Shown here in pieces: positions 16,953 through 25,887 of a stretch of 64,000 nt of DNA. Under the pieces are notes generated by a model. It was not told where the DNA came from and did no database searches. It saw only the letters and a program-made list of their open reading frames with translations. The stretch covers positions 1 through 64,000 of the forward strand of contig NZ_JARWNW010000314.1 in the NCBI RefSeq assembly GCF_029868325.1, in the 5' to 3' direction. Every line of letters begins with the position of its first letter. Position 1 is the first letter of the stretch. The translations under genes and the position numbers were made by a program. The stretch comes from Nocardia carnea (lineage in GTDB: Bacteria; Actinomycetota; Actinomycetes; Mycobacteriales; Mycobacteriaceae).

Positions 16953-17320
16953 CCACGGCGGTACCGGTACTCACCCGCTGGTTCGGCTATATGGACTCCG
17001 ACGACCCGGACCGGGTACTCGGCATGATCGCCGACGATTTCACCATGTCCGTGCAATTCTCCAAGGGAGATGGGCAGAGCGCCGAATTCGTCGGTGACCG
17101 AGCGGGATTGGTTGCCTATCTGGCGCAACGCGAAAAGAGCACGCTGATCCATCACATCGATATAGGTACCGTGGCCGGCGAATACGAGCTGGTCGTCGGT
17201 CGCACCACCCGCGACGGCGCATTCGAGGCGTCCTTCAACGCGACCGCGCAACTCGACTCCACCGGCGCGGTGCGCCGCCTGCTCATCGCCCGGACCCCCG
17301 AGATCGCGTTCGTGCGCTGA
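16949..17320 (+). CDS. SnoaL-like (NTF2-fold) protein, second subunit
   Basis: The 123-residue protein begins MTTAVPVLTRWFGYMDSDDP and again fits the NTF2-like fold, with an amphipathic first helix and a D-x-F strand (DDFTMSVQF). ATG 16949 is fixed by the ATGA overlap with the previous SnoaL gene. Pairing of two different NTF2-like subunits in one operon hints at a heterodimeric isomerase or hydratase for the compound handled by this locus. No catalytic residues can be assigned with confidence. Confidence 0.78.
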   Translation: MTTAVPVLTRWFGYMDSDDPDRVLGMIADDFTMSVQFSKGDGQSAEFVGDRAGLVAYLAQREKSTLIHHIDIGTVAGEYELVVGRTTRDGAFEASFNATAQLDSTGAVRRLLIARTPEIAFVR

Positions 17321-17354
17321 ACCGCGTCGCGAACCCTTATAGAAGGAACCGTCG

Positions 17355-18377
17355 TTGAATCGTCACGTGCGGCTGGCGCGCCGCCCGTCCGGGAAACTGG
17401 TAGCCGCCGACCTCGAGCTGGCCGAGGCGCCGATCCCGGAACCGGGCCCGGGGGAGGCGCTGGTCCGCAACACCTGGTTATCGATCGACCCGTCGATCCG
17501 GATCCGGCTCGCCGACACCACACCGAATGGGTATCTTCCGCCCTTGCAGCCCGGTGACGAGCTGTCCGGGCTCGCCCTCGGCACCGTGATCGAGTCCCGG
17601 TGTCCGGATTTCGCCGTCGGTGATCTGGTGTCGCATACTCTCGGTTACCGGGAGTACGCGCTGGTCGGCAGTCGGACGCAGACCATCGGCGGCTACGGTG
17701 CCGCATCCCGGATCGACGCCGCAGACCTACCGCACCAGTGGTTCCTCGGCCCGCTCGGCAGCGCCGGGCTCACCGCCTATGTCGGCTTGTTCGAGATCCT
17801 GGACCTCGGCCCGGCCGACACACTGTGGGTTTCGTCCGCCGCGGGTGCGGTCGGCGCGCTGGCCGCGCAACTCGCGAAGATTCGCGGCGCCACCGTGCTC
17901 GGCTCCGCCGGAAGCCCCGCGAAGGTCGTGTTCCTGCGCGATGAACTCGGCATCCCCGCCTTCGATTACCACGACGCCCCGCTACCGGAATCGCTGGCAG
18001 CACTCGCGCCCGGCGGTATCGATACCTACTTCGACAATGTCGGCGGTGATCACCTCACCGCTGCCCTGGACGCCCTCCGGCCGTCCGGCCGGATCGCGCT
18101 GTGTGGCGCGGTCTCCGGTTACGACGGGGCCGCACCGCCGGGACCACCGAACCTGTTCACCATGGTGTCGAAAGGTCTGCGAATGCGCGGTTTCCGCGCG
18201 GGGTCTTTCCTGCACCTCGAGGAAGCGATGCGCCGCGAAGTGGGCAGCTACCTCGCGGACGGCCGGTTGGTCTACCGGGAAACCGTCTTCGACGGAATCG
18301 AGTCGGCGAGCACAGCTCTGCCGGCGATGTTGTCCGGGCTCACCATGGGGAAAACCCTCTGCCGGCTTGCCTTCTGA
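17355..18377 (+). CDS. NADP-dependent MDR oxidoreductase (prostaglandin/leukotriene reductase type)
   Basis: A 340-residue zinc-free medium-chain reductase. The start NRHVRLARRPSGKL, the WLSIDPSIR and PGDELSGLALG blocks, and the SSAAGAVGALAAQLAK nucleotide-binding motif are those of the PTGR/curcumin-reductase group, which reduce the double bond of alpha,beta-unsaturated ketones or esters with NADPH. The TTG start at 17355 has AAGGAACC at good distance. It is third in the SnoaL operon, 34 bases after the second SnoaL gene. Reduction of an enone produced by the SnoaL pair is a reasonable but untested guess. Confidence 0.88.
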   Translation: MNRHVRLARRPSGKLVAADLELAEAPIPEPGPGEALVRNTWLSIDPSIRIRLADTTPNGYLPPLQPGDELSGLALGTVIESRCPDFAVGDLVSHTLGYREYALVGSRTQTIGGYGAASRIDAADLPHQWFLGPLGSAGLTAYVGLFEILDLGPADTLWVSSAAGAVGALAAQLAKIRGATVLGSAGSPAKVVFLRDELGIPAFDYHDAPLPESLAALAPGGIDTYFDNVGGDHLTAALDALRPSGRIALCGAVSGYDGAAPPGPPNLFTMVSKGLRMRGFRAGSFLHLEEAMRREVGSYLADGRLVYRETVFDGIESASTALPAMLSGLTMGKTLCRLAF

Positions 18378-18415
18378 CAATTCCGCCGGCACCGCACCAT
18401 ACTCGATGGTATGGT
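18374..18415 (+). promoter_or_regulatory. Promoter with dyad over the -10 box, upstream of the multicopper oxidase
   Basis: TGACAA (18375-18380) and CATACT (18398-18403) are spaced by 17 nt. The -10 lies inside ACCATAC-TCGATG-GTATGGT, a 20-bp inverted repeat with 7-bp arms (18396-18415). This arrangement suits a metal- or ligand-dependent regulator. Confidence 0.45.
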
Positions 18416-18445
18416 CAGCGGCCGGTGCGAGCGGGAGGCACGATC

Positions 18446-20236
18446 ATGAACAGGCCGATCGGGCGGCGCGCGGTATTGCGCGGGGCGGTGGCGGGTGCGC
18501 TGGGTGGATTCGCAGGGGGCCGGGCGGCGGCGCAGCCGTTCGACAGTCCGCTGCTTTTCCATTCACCGGAGCTGGCGAAGTTCGTCGACGAGATGCCGCG
18601 AATTCCCGTGGTTCGCGGGCAGCGGCTCGAGCTGGCCGCCGCGACGACACTGCATCGCTTCCATCGGGACCTGCCGGAGGCGCCGGCGTTCGGATACCAC
18701 GGACAATCCTATTTGGGGCCGACCATCGATCACCATCGCGACGAGCAATTGCACGTGCGGTTCGCCAACAACCTGGGCGCGCATCCGTTCGCCGCCGATC
18801 TGGACACCAGCGTGCACGGCGTGCAGGAAAGCTACCGGACCGCCCCACCGGCCTCGCTGCACCTGCACGGCGGAGTGACACCGCCGGACAGCGACGGGCA
18901 TCCCGAACAGCTGATCATGCCGGGGCGGAGCGTGGACCACCGCTATCCGCTGCGGCAGGACGCCGGAACTCTCTGGTACCACGACCATCCGATGGGCATC
19001 ACCCGCGCCAACGTCTACGCGGGCTTGGCGGGCATGCTGCTGTTGCGTGACGAGTTCGATACGGGCGAGCAGGGCAATTCCCCCGGCCTGCCCTCGGGTG
19101 AGTTCGAGATGCCACTGGTGTTGCAGGAGAAGATCTTCCGGCCTGATGGGCAGCAGAGTCTCCGGTCGACGATCGTGGTACCGGAAGGGCGCTGGGAGGG
19201 CGGCGGCGCGGGCGATACCGGACTGGTGAATGGGAAAGTATGGCCGGAACTACCGGTCGCGCGGGGCCTTTACCGTTTCCGGACGATCAACGCCTCGTCG
19301 TTCAGCACCTGGAACCTGTTCTTCGCCAACCGGATGCGGTTCTGGGTGATCGGCAACGAACACGGCCTGCTCGATGCGCCGGTACCGGTGCAGAACTTCC
19401 GGCTGGCGGCGGGGGAGCGGATCGATCTGCTGGTCGATTTCTCCGGGCTGGCGCCGGGGGAGACGGTGGAGCTCTGTAACGACGAGCAGCCGGTTTTCCA
19501 GGCGCGGCTCATCGGGCAGGTGGCGATGCCGGTGTTCTGCCGGTTCCGCGCCGAATCGCGACGTGGGTTCACCGGCCCGGTGCCGGAGCGGTTACGCGGC
19601 GGGTACCGGCAGCCCGCGGTGATTCCCGCGCCGCTGACCCCCACGGTCGTCCGCAACATCACTCTCAGCCAACCCTACGATTTCACCCGTCTGCCACCGG
19701 CGATCATGACGCTCAACAATCTCCGCTATTCCGATTCCGATATCGAGATGCCGCGGCAGGGCACGGTCGAGCAGTGGAACATCGTCAATATCACCCCCGA
19801 CCCGCATCCCATCCATATCCACCTGGTCACCTTCCGTGTGCTGGACCGGACTCCGCTGCGCACGCCGGAGTATCAGGCCGCCTACCCACAGCCGCCGGTC
19901 GGGACCCGGTGGACGCCTCCGGTCGACGGGTTTCTCGCCGGGCCCCCGGTGCCGGCACCGCCGTGGGAGCGGGGCTGGAAGGATATCGTGCGGGCCGACG
20001 GGGGCACGGTCACCCGGATCATCGTGCGCATTCCGACGGCGGAAGAACTGGGATTCGATCCCGACGCCGCATTCCCGCGACTCAACGCCCCGCCGGGCAA
20101 CGGCCACGCTTCGGGGCATCACCCGGTGCACAACGGCCAGGACCACTCCACCGACCTACGCGGGTACGTCTGGCACTGCCACATCCTCGACCACGAGGAC
20201 CACGATATGATGCTGCGCTTGCGATTTCCGGCCTGA
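18446..20236 (+). CDS. Multicopper oxidase, Tat-exported
   Basis: A 596-residue laccase/CotA-like multicopper oxidase. The N-terminus has a twin-arginine signal (GRRAVLRGAVAGALGG, 6-21). All copper sites are visible: HLH at 139-141, WYHDH at 177-181, HPIHIH in domain three, and the terminal HCHILDHEDHDMM. The type-1 copper axial position is a Met of the final DMM. It should oxidise phenols, bilirubin-like compounds or Cu(I) outside the membrane. ATG 18446 follows GGGAGG. The promoter dyad upstream suggests its own regulation, apart from the reductase operon. Confidence 0.92.
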   Translation: MNRPIGRRAVLRGAVAGALGGFAGGRAAAQPFDSPLLFHSPELAKFVDEMPRIPVVRGQRLELAAATTLHRFHRDLPEAPAFGYHGQSYLGPTIDHHRDEQLHVRFANNLGAHPFAADLDTSVHGVQESYRTAPPASLHLHGGVTPPDSDGHPEQLIMPGRSVDHRYPLRQDAGTLWYHDHPMGITRANVYAGLAGMLLLRDEFDTGEQGNSPGLPSGEFEMPLVLQEKIFRPDGQQSLRSTIVVPEGRWEGGGAGDTGLVNGKVWPELPVARGLYRFRTINASSFSTWNLFFANRMRFWVIGNEHGLLDAPVPVQNFRLAAGERIDLLVDFSGLAPGETVELCNDEQPVFQARLIGQVAMPVFCRFRAESRRGFTGPVPERLRGGYRQPAVIPAPLTPTVVRNITLSQPYDFTRLPPAIMTLNNLRYSDSDIEMPRQGTVEQWNIVNITPDPHPIHIHLVTFRVLDRTPLRTPEYQAAYPQPPVGTRWTPPVDGFLAGPPVPAPPWERGWKDIVRADGGTVTRIIVRIPTAEELGFDPDAAFPRLNAPPGNGHASGHHPVHNGQDHSTDLRGYVWHCHILDHEDHDMMLRLRFPA

Positions 20237-20300
20237 ACGCCCGCCACCGGAACTTGCGGATCGCACCGAAATGGGCGCTTGATCAGATTAAAATCACCCC

Positions 20301-21101
20301 ATGTATACCGATGAGCGGGCGGCTGTGCCACGTCGTCGCAGTGTGGTCGCCACCGCTGCCCTCTCCTTTCTCGCCGTCATGATGGCCGCGTGCTCGTCGA
20401 CGTCGGACGCCGGGTCGGCCGGAGCCGAACCGCCCGGCCGGGACCGGGTCGTGATCTTTGCCCGGCACGCGGAAAGCTGGAGCAACGTCGCGTCGGAAAA
20501 CCGGTCCGGCGTCGCGATTCCGGATATCAACCCCACCGATGCCCTCGGGCCCGTGGGAGATCTTCCCTTGACCGAGCGTGGCGCTCGGCAAGCGGAGGAA
20601 CTGGCCCAACAGCTCTCGGGTGTTGTCACAGACGTCCACGCCAGCGCTCAGATCCGAACATTCCAGACCGCTCGTGCAGTGGCGATCGACGCCGGTCTAC
20701 CGGTCGATGCCGATTGGAACCTGCGCGAAATTTCGGTGCCGTCCGGCGATTCCGCGGCAGTCATGGACTATATGAAGGCGATACTCGCCGACGAACGCCG
20801 CGACGAAAAGGTCGGGGCGGACGGGGTACCGGGCGAGTCCTATAACCAGACCGAAGAACGGGTGCAGGTTTTCTGGGACCGGTTCGTCTCCGAGTACAAA
20901 GGCCGGGAAGGGACGAGCCTGATCGTCACACACGGCGGCATCATGATGCTGCACCTGTCGGAGTACTGCAGTAATCGAGAAAAGCTGACTCCCGAGTTCA
21001 TGTTCGCGAACCAGATGACCTACACGGGACAGCTCGAAGCGGTCCTCTCTGCCGACGGTTCGCTGCGATGCACCCGCTGGGGTGACAAGTCCCTCGAATA
21101 A
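20301..21101 (+). CDS. Histidine phosphatase family lipoprotein
   Basis: A 266-residue protein with an N-terminal lipoprotein signal: basic RRR at 11-13, hydrophobic stretch, and lipobox cysteine Cys31 in VMMAACSS. The mature domain is a phosphoglycerate-mutase-like histidine phosphatase: ARHAE with Arg55/His56, LTERGARQAEELA, a TFQTA block, and the second histidine in VTHGG. Surface anchoring suggests phosphate release from extracellular substrates. It follows the oxidase gene by 64 bases, with AT-rich TTGATCAGATTAAAATCA just upstream that may be its own promoter. Confidence 0.88.
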   Translation: MYTDERAAVPRRRSVVATAALSFLAVMMAACSSTSDAGSAGAEPPGRDRVVIFARHAESWSNVASENRSGVAIPDINPTDALGPVGDLPLTERGARQAEELAQQLSGVVTDVHASAQIRTFQTARAVAIDAGLPVDADWNLREISVPSGDSAAVMDYMKAILADERRDEKVGADGVPGESYNQTEERVQVFWDRFVSEYKGREGTSLIVTHGGIMMLHLSEYCSNREKLTPEFMFANQMTYTGQLEAVLSADGSLRCTRWGDKSLE

Positions 21102-21122
21102 GAGCAGGTGGCCCCCGGCGGA

Positions 21123-21896
21123 TCAGCGGCCGCGTTCTACGCCGCCTGCTTTGCGTTCGCGTTCGCGCTCGGCGGCGGTGGCGAGGTAGTCACCGAGTTC
21201 GCGGGCGAGTGTCGCGTCCAGTGAACGGGCCAGGCTGCTGTGCACGGCGGCGACACCGAGTTCGCGCATGGTATTGAGCATGCGGGTGGTTTCGGCGATC
21301 TCCTCATTCGTATCGGGCAGCCAGCCCGGCCCGTGTTCGTCGACGATATGTTTCTTCGCCGCGCGGATCAGGATCCCGCTGATATCGTCGATCCGGGTCG
21401 CTACCTCGGCATATACCGAGATCAGGGTCCCCAGGTCGATCCCGTACTCGTGGAGTTCGGTGAACGAGGTGAGTAACTGGGTATCGGTGATCGTCACGGT
21501 ATCGCCGTCGGTGCGGACCAGGTCCATCCGGCGCAGTTTCTCCACCAGTTCCTCGGATTGTGCCCCGAGGATGGTGGTGAGCAGTTCCCGGGAGACCTCG
21601 AACGGTTCCTCCTGCGACCAGTTGGCGGTCACCGCGTGCTGCAGGCCCAGTACCTCGGTGAGGTCCTTGCCCGTCTCCCAGCTGGTGATGAAATCGGAGA
21701 TATGTGCGGTGGTGAATCCGCGTTGCAGCAGCGCGTCGATGAGACGGAGCCGTTCGAGGTGGGAATCGTCGTAGATACTGGCGCGGCCGTCCTTGGCCGC
21801 GGGTGGCGGGAGCAGCCCGCGCTCCTGGTAGGCGCGGACATTGCGGGAGGTGGTGCCCGCGGCACGGGCCAGATCGTCGATCCGATACCTCGGCAT
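21123..21896 (-). CDS. MerR family transcriptional regulator
   Basis: A 257-residue regulator with an N-terminal winged helix of MerR type (MPRYRIDDLARAAGTTSRNV, then RAYQERGLLPPP). The C-terminal domain is long and helical, without the cysteines of metal-sensing MerRs, so an organic ligand is likely. The length is close to other actinobacterial MerR proteins that sit next to flavin monooxygenases. It is last in the operon with the monooxygenase, diiron protein and SDR (59-base gap), so it probably regulates them. Confidence 0.88.
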   Translation of the reverse strand: MPRYRIDDLARAAGTTSRNVRAYQERGLLPPPAAKDGRASIYDDSHLERLRLIDALLQRGFTTAHISDFITSWETGKDLTEVLGLQHAVTANWSQEEPFEVSRELLTTILGAQSEELVEKLRRMDLVRTDGDTVTITDTQLLTSFTELHEYGIDLGTLISVYAEVATRIDDISGILIRAAKKHIVDEHGPGWLPDTNEEIAETTRMLNTMRELGVAAVHSSLARSLDATLARELGDYLATAAERERERKAGGVERGR

Positions 21897-21955
21897 CTCC
21901 GCCGCACCTCCTCGCCCGCCTACCGCCCGGTTGCCCCCGGCTCGAGTGATCGAGT

Positions 21956-23476
21956 CTAGCCGCCGCTCAGAACGCCGGGACCGACGTCGGCGGAATGATT
22001 GCTCCGGGCGGTCGTCACCGTGTAGTCGTCGAGGTCGACGTCGCGCAGCTGGTGGCGGTACTGGGTGGCGAAACCCGGGTACATGGTCGGGTTGAAACCG
22101 TCCTCGGTGAGATACCAGCTCCGGCAGCCCGAATTCCAAGTGGTCGCGCCCAGCCGGCGCTGGATCGCCGCGTTGTAACGTTCCTGGCGGTCCGGGCGGA
22201 CGTCGAGCATTGTCAGGTCGCGGTCCAGGATTATCCGGACGGCACGAACCAGATAGTCGATCTGCGATTCCATATACACCAGCGCCGAATTGTGTCCGGG
22301 GCCGGAATTGGGACCGAAGGTGAGGAACAGGTTCGGATAACCTGACACCGTGACGCTGCGGTACGCAAATGCGCCGCGTCGCCATTCGTCGGCGAGCACC
22401 CGGCCGTCACGGCCCGTGATCGGGATCGGAGTGCCTTTCTTGGAGACATCGAAGCCGGTCGCGAACACGATGCAGTCGGCCCGGTGTTCGATTCCCTCGG
22501 CCGTGCGGATACCGTCCGGGGCTATTCGCGCGATCGGCCAGGTGATCAGCTTGCAGTTGTCGCGCTGCAGCGCCGGATAGTAGTCGTCGGACATGAGCAG
22601 GCGTTTGCAGCCGGCCCGGAATTCCGGGGTGAGCTGGCGGCGCAGCCACGGATCGCGTACCTGGCGCCGCAACTGCGCGCGCCCGACCAGTTCGACCACC
22701 CGGGTGAGCGGGGTATTCCAGACGACGCCCAGCGCCACCGATTCGTGACCGTAGAACCAGGCCTGCCGGGCCAGCGTTTCCGCCCCCGGAACCTGCCGGT
22801 AGATCTCCTTGGCCAGGGCACCGGTGCGTCGGTTGACCCGGGGCAGCACCCAGCCGGGCGTGCGCTGGAAAACCCTGACCGAACCGGCCTTCCGAACCAA
22901 TTCGGGGATGATCTGGACCGCGCTCGCGCCGGTACCGACCACCGCGACCCGTTTGCCGGTGAAGTCGTAGTCGTGGTCCCACCGCGCGCTGTGGACTTTA
23001 TGCCCGGTGAAGGTGTCGATCCCCGGAATATCGGGGAAGCCGGGTTCGGTGAGCGGCCCGGACGCCAGCACCACCGCCCGTGCCCGGACAGGTTCGCGGC
23101 CCTCGAATGTGATAGCCCACAGTCCGGTGTCCTCGTCGAACGACATACCGGTGACATTGTGCCGCAAGCGAATATGGGGCGTAACGTCGTACTTCGCCGT
23201 AATCGACTCGATATAGCCGAGGATTTCAGCACTCCCGGAGTAGGTGTGCGACCACTCCGGATTCGGTGCGAAACTGTAGGAGTACAGCCGCGACGGAATA
23301 TCGCAGGCAGCGCCCGGGTAGGTGTTGTCACGCCAGGTACCGCCGATCGCGGACCCCCGTTCGAATACGGCGAAATTTCCGATACCGCTCTGGCGCAGAC
23401 GTATCGCGGTGCCTATTCCGGCGAAGCCGGCACCGATCACGGCGACGTCGAGCGGCGCCGCATGGTTGGTGGTCAT
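21956..23476 (-). CDS. Flavin-containing monooxygenase, Baeyer-Villiger type
   Basis: A 506-residue flavoprotein with GAGFAG (15-20) for FAD and GTGASA (181-186) for NADPH. The Baeyer-Villiger fingerprint is FTGHKVHSARWD (156-167). Such enzymes insert oxygen next to a ketone, giving an ester or lactone. ATG 23476 is preferred because GAGGAC lies just before it; a GTG at 23491 that overlaps the diiron gene's stop is the alternative. Neighbours (diiron protein, SDR, MerR) resemble the mymA-type loci of mycobacteria, where an SDR supplies the ketone. Confidence 0.9.
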   Translation of the reverse strand: MTTNHAAPLDVAVIGAGFAGIGTAIRLRQSGIGNFAVFERGSAIGGTWRDNTYPGAACDIPSRLYSYSFAPNPEWSHTYSGSAEILGYIESITAKYDVTPHIRLRHNVTGMSFDEDTGLWAITFEGREPVRARAVVLASGPLTEPGFPDIPGIDTFTGHKVHSARWDHDYDFTGKRVAVVGTGASAVQIIPELVRKAGSVRVFQRTPGWVLPRVNRRTGALAKEIYRQVPGAETLARQAWFYGHESVALGVVWNTPLTRVVELVGRAQLRRQVRDPWLRRQLTPEFRAGCKRLLMSDDYYPALQRDNCKLITWPIARIAPDGIRTAEGIEHRADCIVFATGFDVSKKGTPIPITGRDGRVLADEWRRGAFAYRSVTVSGYPNLFLTFGPNSGPGHNSALVYMESQIDYLVRAVRIILDRDLTMLDVRPDRQERYNAAIQRRLGATTWNSGCRSWYLTEDGFNPTMYPGFATQYRHQLRDVDLDDYTVTTARSNHSADVGPGVLSGG

Positions 23477-23487
23477 GATGTCCTCGT

Positions 23488-24411
23488 TCACGCGGCGGGG
23501 GTGTAGGTCAGCTCTTTGGACCAGGTCGGGTCCTTACGCAGCAGCTGCCGCGGGATGGCCCCGGTGATCTTCACCAGCGCGTCGGCGAGAAGGTGATAGG
23601 GGTGGCCGCGGTCGACAACCCAATTCGCCTGCAGTTTCACGATCTGATACATCGGGAGCCGGCGCACGAATTCGCTACGCTCACCGACTTTGCGGTAACG
23701 CTCCATGGCCGTGTAGAGCTTCTGCTCGTCCACACCCATCGCGACGATATTGTCGCGCATTTTGTTCAGCAACGGCACATAGCTGAGGACCCCGATGAGA
23801 AACGTCGGTTTCACCCAGCCGCCGACCAGGTCGATGAGCAGTTTACGCAGCTCCGCGTGCCCGAGCACATCCATCACCGCGAAATCGACGGCGAGATGGC
23901 GGGATTCGTCGGCATTGATCCGCCGGAATGTTTCCTGGCAGACCGGGTCTTCGATCTCGTCCATGATGAACTTCACCAGGGCACCGTCCAGCGCGACCTC
24001 CAGCATCGGGATCACGGTACCCAGGAACGACAGCGACATATCGTCGGAGTATTTGTCCAGGAAGTCGATGACGAGTTTGACGTTGATATTCGGCTGCGGG
24101 ATCTCGTCGCCGTCGAGCATTCCCCAGCGTCGCATCAGCGCGAGTTCGGCATTGGCGTGGCGCTGTTCCTCCGCGTGGAACCAGCGGTAGATTTCGCGCA
24201 GGGATTCGGTGGGTGCTTTCTTCGCCATCGCCGCGAAACCTCGCGCACCCACGTTCTCGATCCACATCAGATCCGCCATGAACGGCTTCAGGCGGGCGTG
24301 CTGTTCGGGGGTGAGCGTTTCCGCGCCCGGTGCGTCCCAATCGATATCGGCCAGCGCCCACTGCCGGTCTTTGATCTTGCCGAGCATATCGTCGAAGTCC
24401 ATGGTTGCCAT
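23488..24411 (-). CDS. Ferritin-like diiron protein (metal-dependent hydrolase/oxygenase family)
   Basis: The 307-residue all-helical protein carries two ExxH motifs, FHAEEQRH (79-85) and NADESRH in the middle, plus further acidic residues, as in a four-helix diiron centre. Proteins of this family are often annotated as metal-dependent hydrolases or reductases and are found beside flavin monooxygenases in mycobacteria and nocardiae. It could be an oxygenase, a desaturase-like enzyme or a partner protecting the monooxygenase; the function is not established. It starts one base after the SDR stop, so it is cotranscribed. Confidence 0.75.
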   Translation of the reverse strand: MATMDFDDMLGKIKDRQWALADIDWDAPGAETLTPEQHARLKPFMADLMWIENVGARGFAAMAKKAPTESLREIYRWFHAEEQRHANAELALMRRWGMLDGDEIPQPNINVKLVIDFLDKYSDDMSLSFLGTVIPMLEVALDGALVKFIMDEIEDPVCQETFRRINADESRHLAVDFAVMDVLGHAELRKLLIDLVGGWVKPTFLIGVLSYVPLLNKMRDNIVAMGVDEQKLYTAMERYRKVGERSEFVRRLPMYQIVKLQANWVVDRGHPYHLLADALVKITGAIPRQLLRKDPTWSKELTYTPAA

Positions 24412-24412
24412 C

Positions 24413-25306
24413 TCAGACTCCTGTTCTTTCCGGGGTGATGGACGCTGCCGCTTCCTCGTCGGGCAGCAGTCGCGCGAGCAGGCCGGCCACGGCTGTGTAC
24501 TGGCCGGGGAACAGCCGCTTCAGTAACCAGAGGAGTTGCGCGTCGAGTTGCGGGACGACGTGTAACCGGCCGCGGTCGTGCGCATCGAGCGTGGTGCGGG
24601 CGATGCTGTCGGGGGAGAACCCGGTCCAGCGCATCAAGGTGTCGGCGAGTTCCCGGGCCCCCGCGGGGACCGGTGCGTCACGCGCGATATTCGTGCGGAC
24701 GAAGGTCGGGCACAGTACGGTCACCGCGATATCGGTTCCGCCGAACTCCGCGGCCATCGTCTCCGACAGCGCGAGCACCCCGGCTTTCCCGGTGTTGTAG
24801 GCGGCCATCCGCGGTGCGGTGCCGAACGACGCGGCCGAGGCGACGTTGATGATGCCGCCGTGGCCGGCCTCGCGTAGCCGTGGAGCAAAGATCTCGCACC
24901 CGTGGATGACGCCCCACAAATTGATGCCCAGGGTGCGCTCCCATTCGGCGAAACCGATCTCGCCGACGGGCAGCCCGCCCGACCCGACCCCGGCATTGTT
25001 GATCACCAGGGTGGCGGGGCCGTCGAAAACGGATTCGGCATAGCGCGCCAGCACCTCGACATCGTCGCGTTTCGCCACATCGCAGCGGAACGGGTAGGCA
25101 ACGCCCGGATACTCGCGCTCGATCGATGCCACCGTTTCGGCCGCACGATCCTCGTCGATATCGGCGCAGACGATCCGGCCCCCGCGAGCGGCCAGCTCGT
25201 GGGCGAAGGCCCGGCCGATACCGCTGCCCGCGCCGGTGACGACCGCCCGGGCGCCGCGGCTGCGTGGCGGCGGGCCGAAGGGCCGGAAGATATCGAGTCC
25301 GAGCAT
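24413..25306 (-). CDS. SDR family oxidoreductase (SadH-like)
   Basis: A 297-residue SDR with a TGAGSGIG motif (about 25-32), NNAG, a serine in INVASAASFG and YNTGK as the Tyr/Lys pair. The extra ~45-residue C-terminus (LHVVPQLDAQLLWLLKRLFP) is characteristic of SadH-like SDRs that associate with membranes or lipids. GGAAGG precedes the ATG. As first gene of the operon with the diiron protein and monooxygenase it may oxidise an alcohol to the ketone on which the monooxygenase acts. Confidence 0.9.
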   Translation of the reverse strand: MLGLDIFRPFGPPPRSRGARAVVTGAGSGIGRAFAHELAARGGRIVCADIDEDRAAETVASIEREYPGVAYPFRCDVAKRDDVEVLARYAESVFDGPATLVINNAGVGSGGLPVGEIGFAEWERTLGINLWGVIHGCEIFAPRLREAGHGGIINVASAASFGTAPRMAAYNTGKAGVLALSETMAAEFGGTDIAVTVLCPTFVRTNIARDAPVPAGARELADTLMRWTGFSPDSIARTTLDAHDRGRLHVVPQLDAQLLWLLKRLFPGQYTAVAGLLARLLPDEEAAASITPERTGV

Positions 25307-25390
25307 GTCAGCCCACCTTCCGTGCCGTGACCACCGGCGGTGAGGTCCTCGTCGACCTGTTCATACCAGTAAGAATCATTTATGAATGTG

Positions 25391-25404
25391 CCATTTGTCA
25401 ATGG
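25391..25404 (-). promoter_or_regulatory. Promoter/operator region of the SDR-diiron-monooxygenase operon
   Basis: On the minus strand TTGACA (25401-25396) lies inside CCATT-GACA-AATGG, an inverted repeat. A second short dyad, TCATAAATGA, follows at 25377-25386. The stretch is AT-rich compared with its surroundings and lies 85-98 bases before the SDR start. A good -10 hexamer is not obvious. Confidence 0.4.
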
Positions 25405-25514
25405 CGGATTGTGTCGAGGGTGGCCGTACCGATTCCCGGGCTGGTCGGACGTCCGGTCGGGACGGCGTTGATGCCGGGGTCTTGTCCTAGTCCGTCGATC
25501 GACGATTTCGCAGT

Positions 25515-25823
25515 TCAGCTGTATTCGGCGACAACTCGATAGAGGCTCGGGTACACGACGGCGGACTTCTCCGCTTCCGCCACCGAGGCCGTGACAATCG
25601 GATCGGCGCCGGCGGCGCGGCAGTCCTCGGCGCTGTCCCAATGGGCGATATTGACCAGCTGGAACCGGGAGTCCGGGAGCAGTGCGCGGTGCAGGCGGAC
25701 ATCCCGGAAGCCGGGGGCGGACCGCATACGGGCTACCCGTTCGCGCCACTGGGCGATGAACTCGTCGACTGCCTCGGCGGGGAGTTCGATGACATTGATG
25801 AAGGTGACACCGGTATCGGTCAC
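25515..25823 (-). CDS. Antibiotic biosynthesis monooxygenase (ABM)-like small protein
   Basis: A 102-residue dimeric alpha/beta-barrel protein. Typical are VTFINVIELPAEAVDEFIAQW at the start, then APGFRDVRLHRAL and VNIAHWDSAEDCRAA. ABM proteins oxidise polycyclic aromatics without cofactor or degrade haem in some branches; the haem-binding residues are not evident here. GTG 25823 follows AGGAACC; the longer open frame is less likely. The gene lies 64 bases after the HD-domain gene and may be cotranscribed with it. Confidence 0.75.
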   Translation of the reverse strand: MTDTGVTFINVIELPAEAVDEFIAQWRERVARMRSAPGFRDVRLHRALLPDSRFQLVNIAHWDSAEDCRAAGADPIVTASVAEAEKSAVVYPSLYRVVAEYS

Positions 25824-25887
25824 GGCAGGTTCCTGACTGTTCTGAACGGTGGGGAATGGGAGCCGAAGGGTTCGTGCTGGGGGGTCG

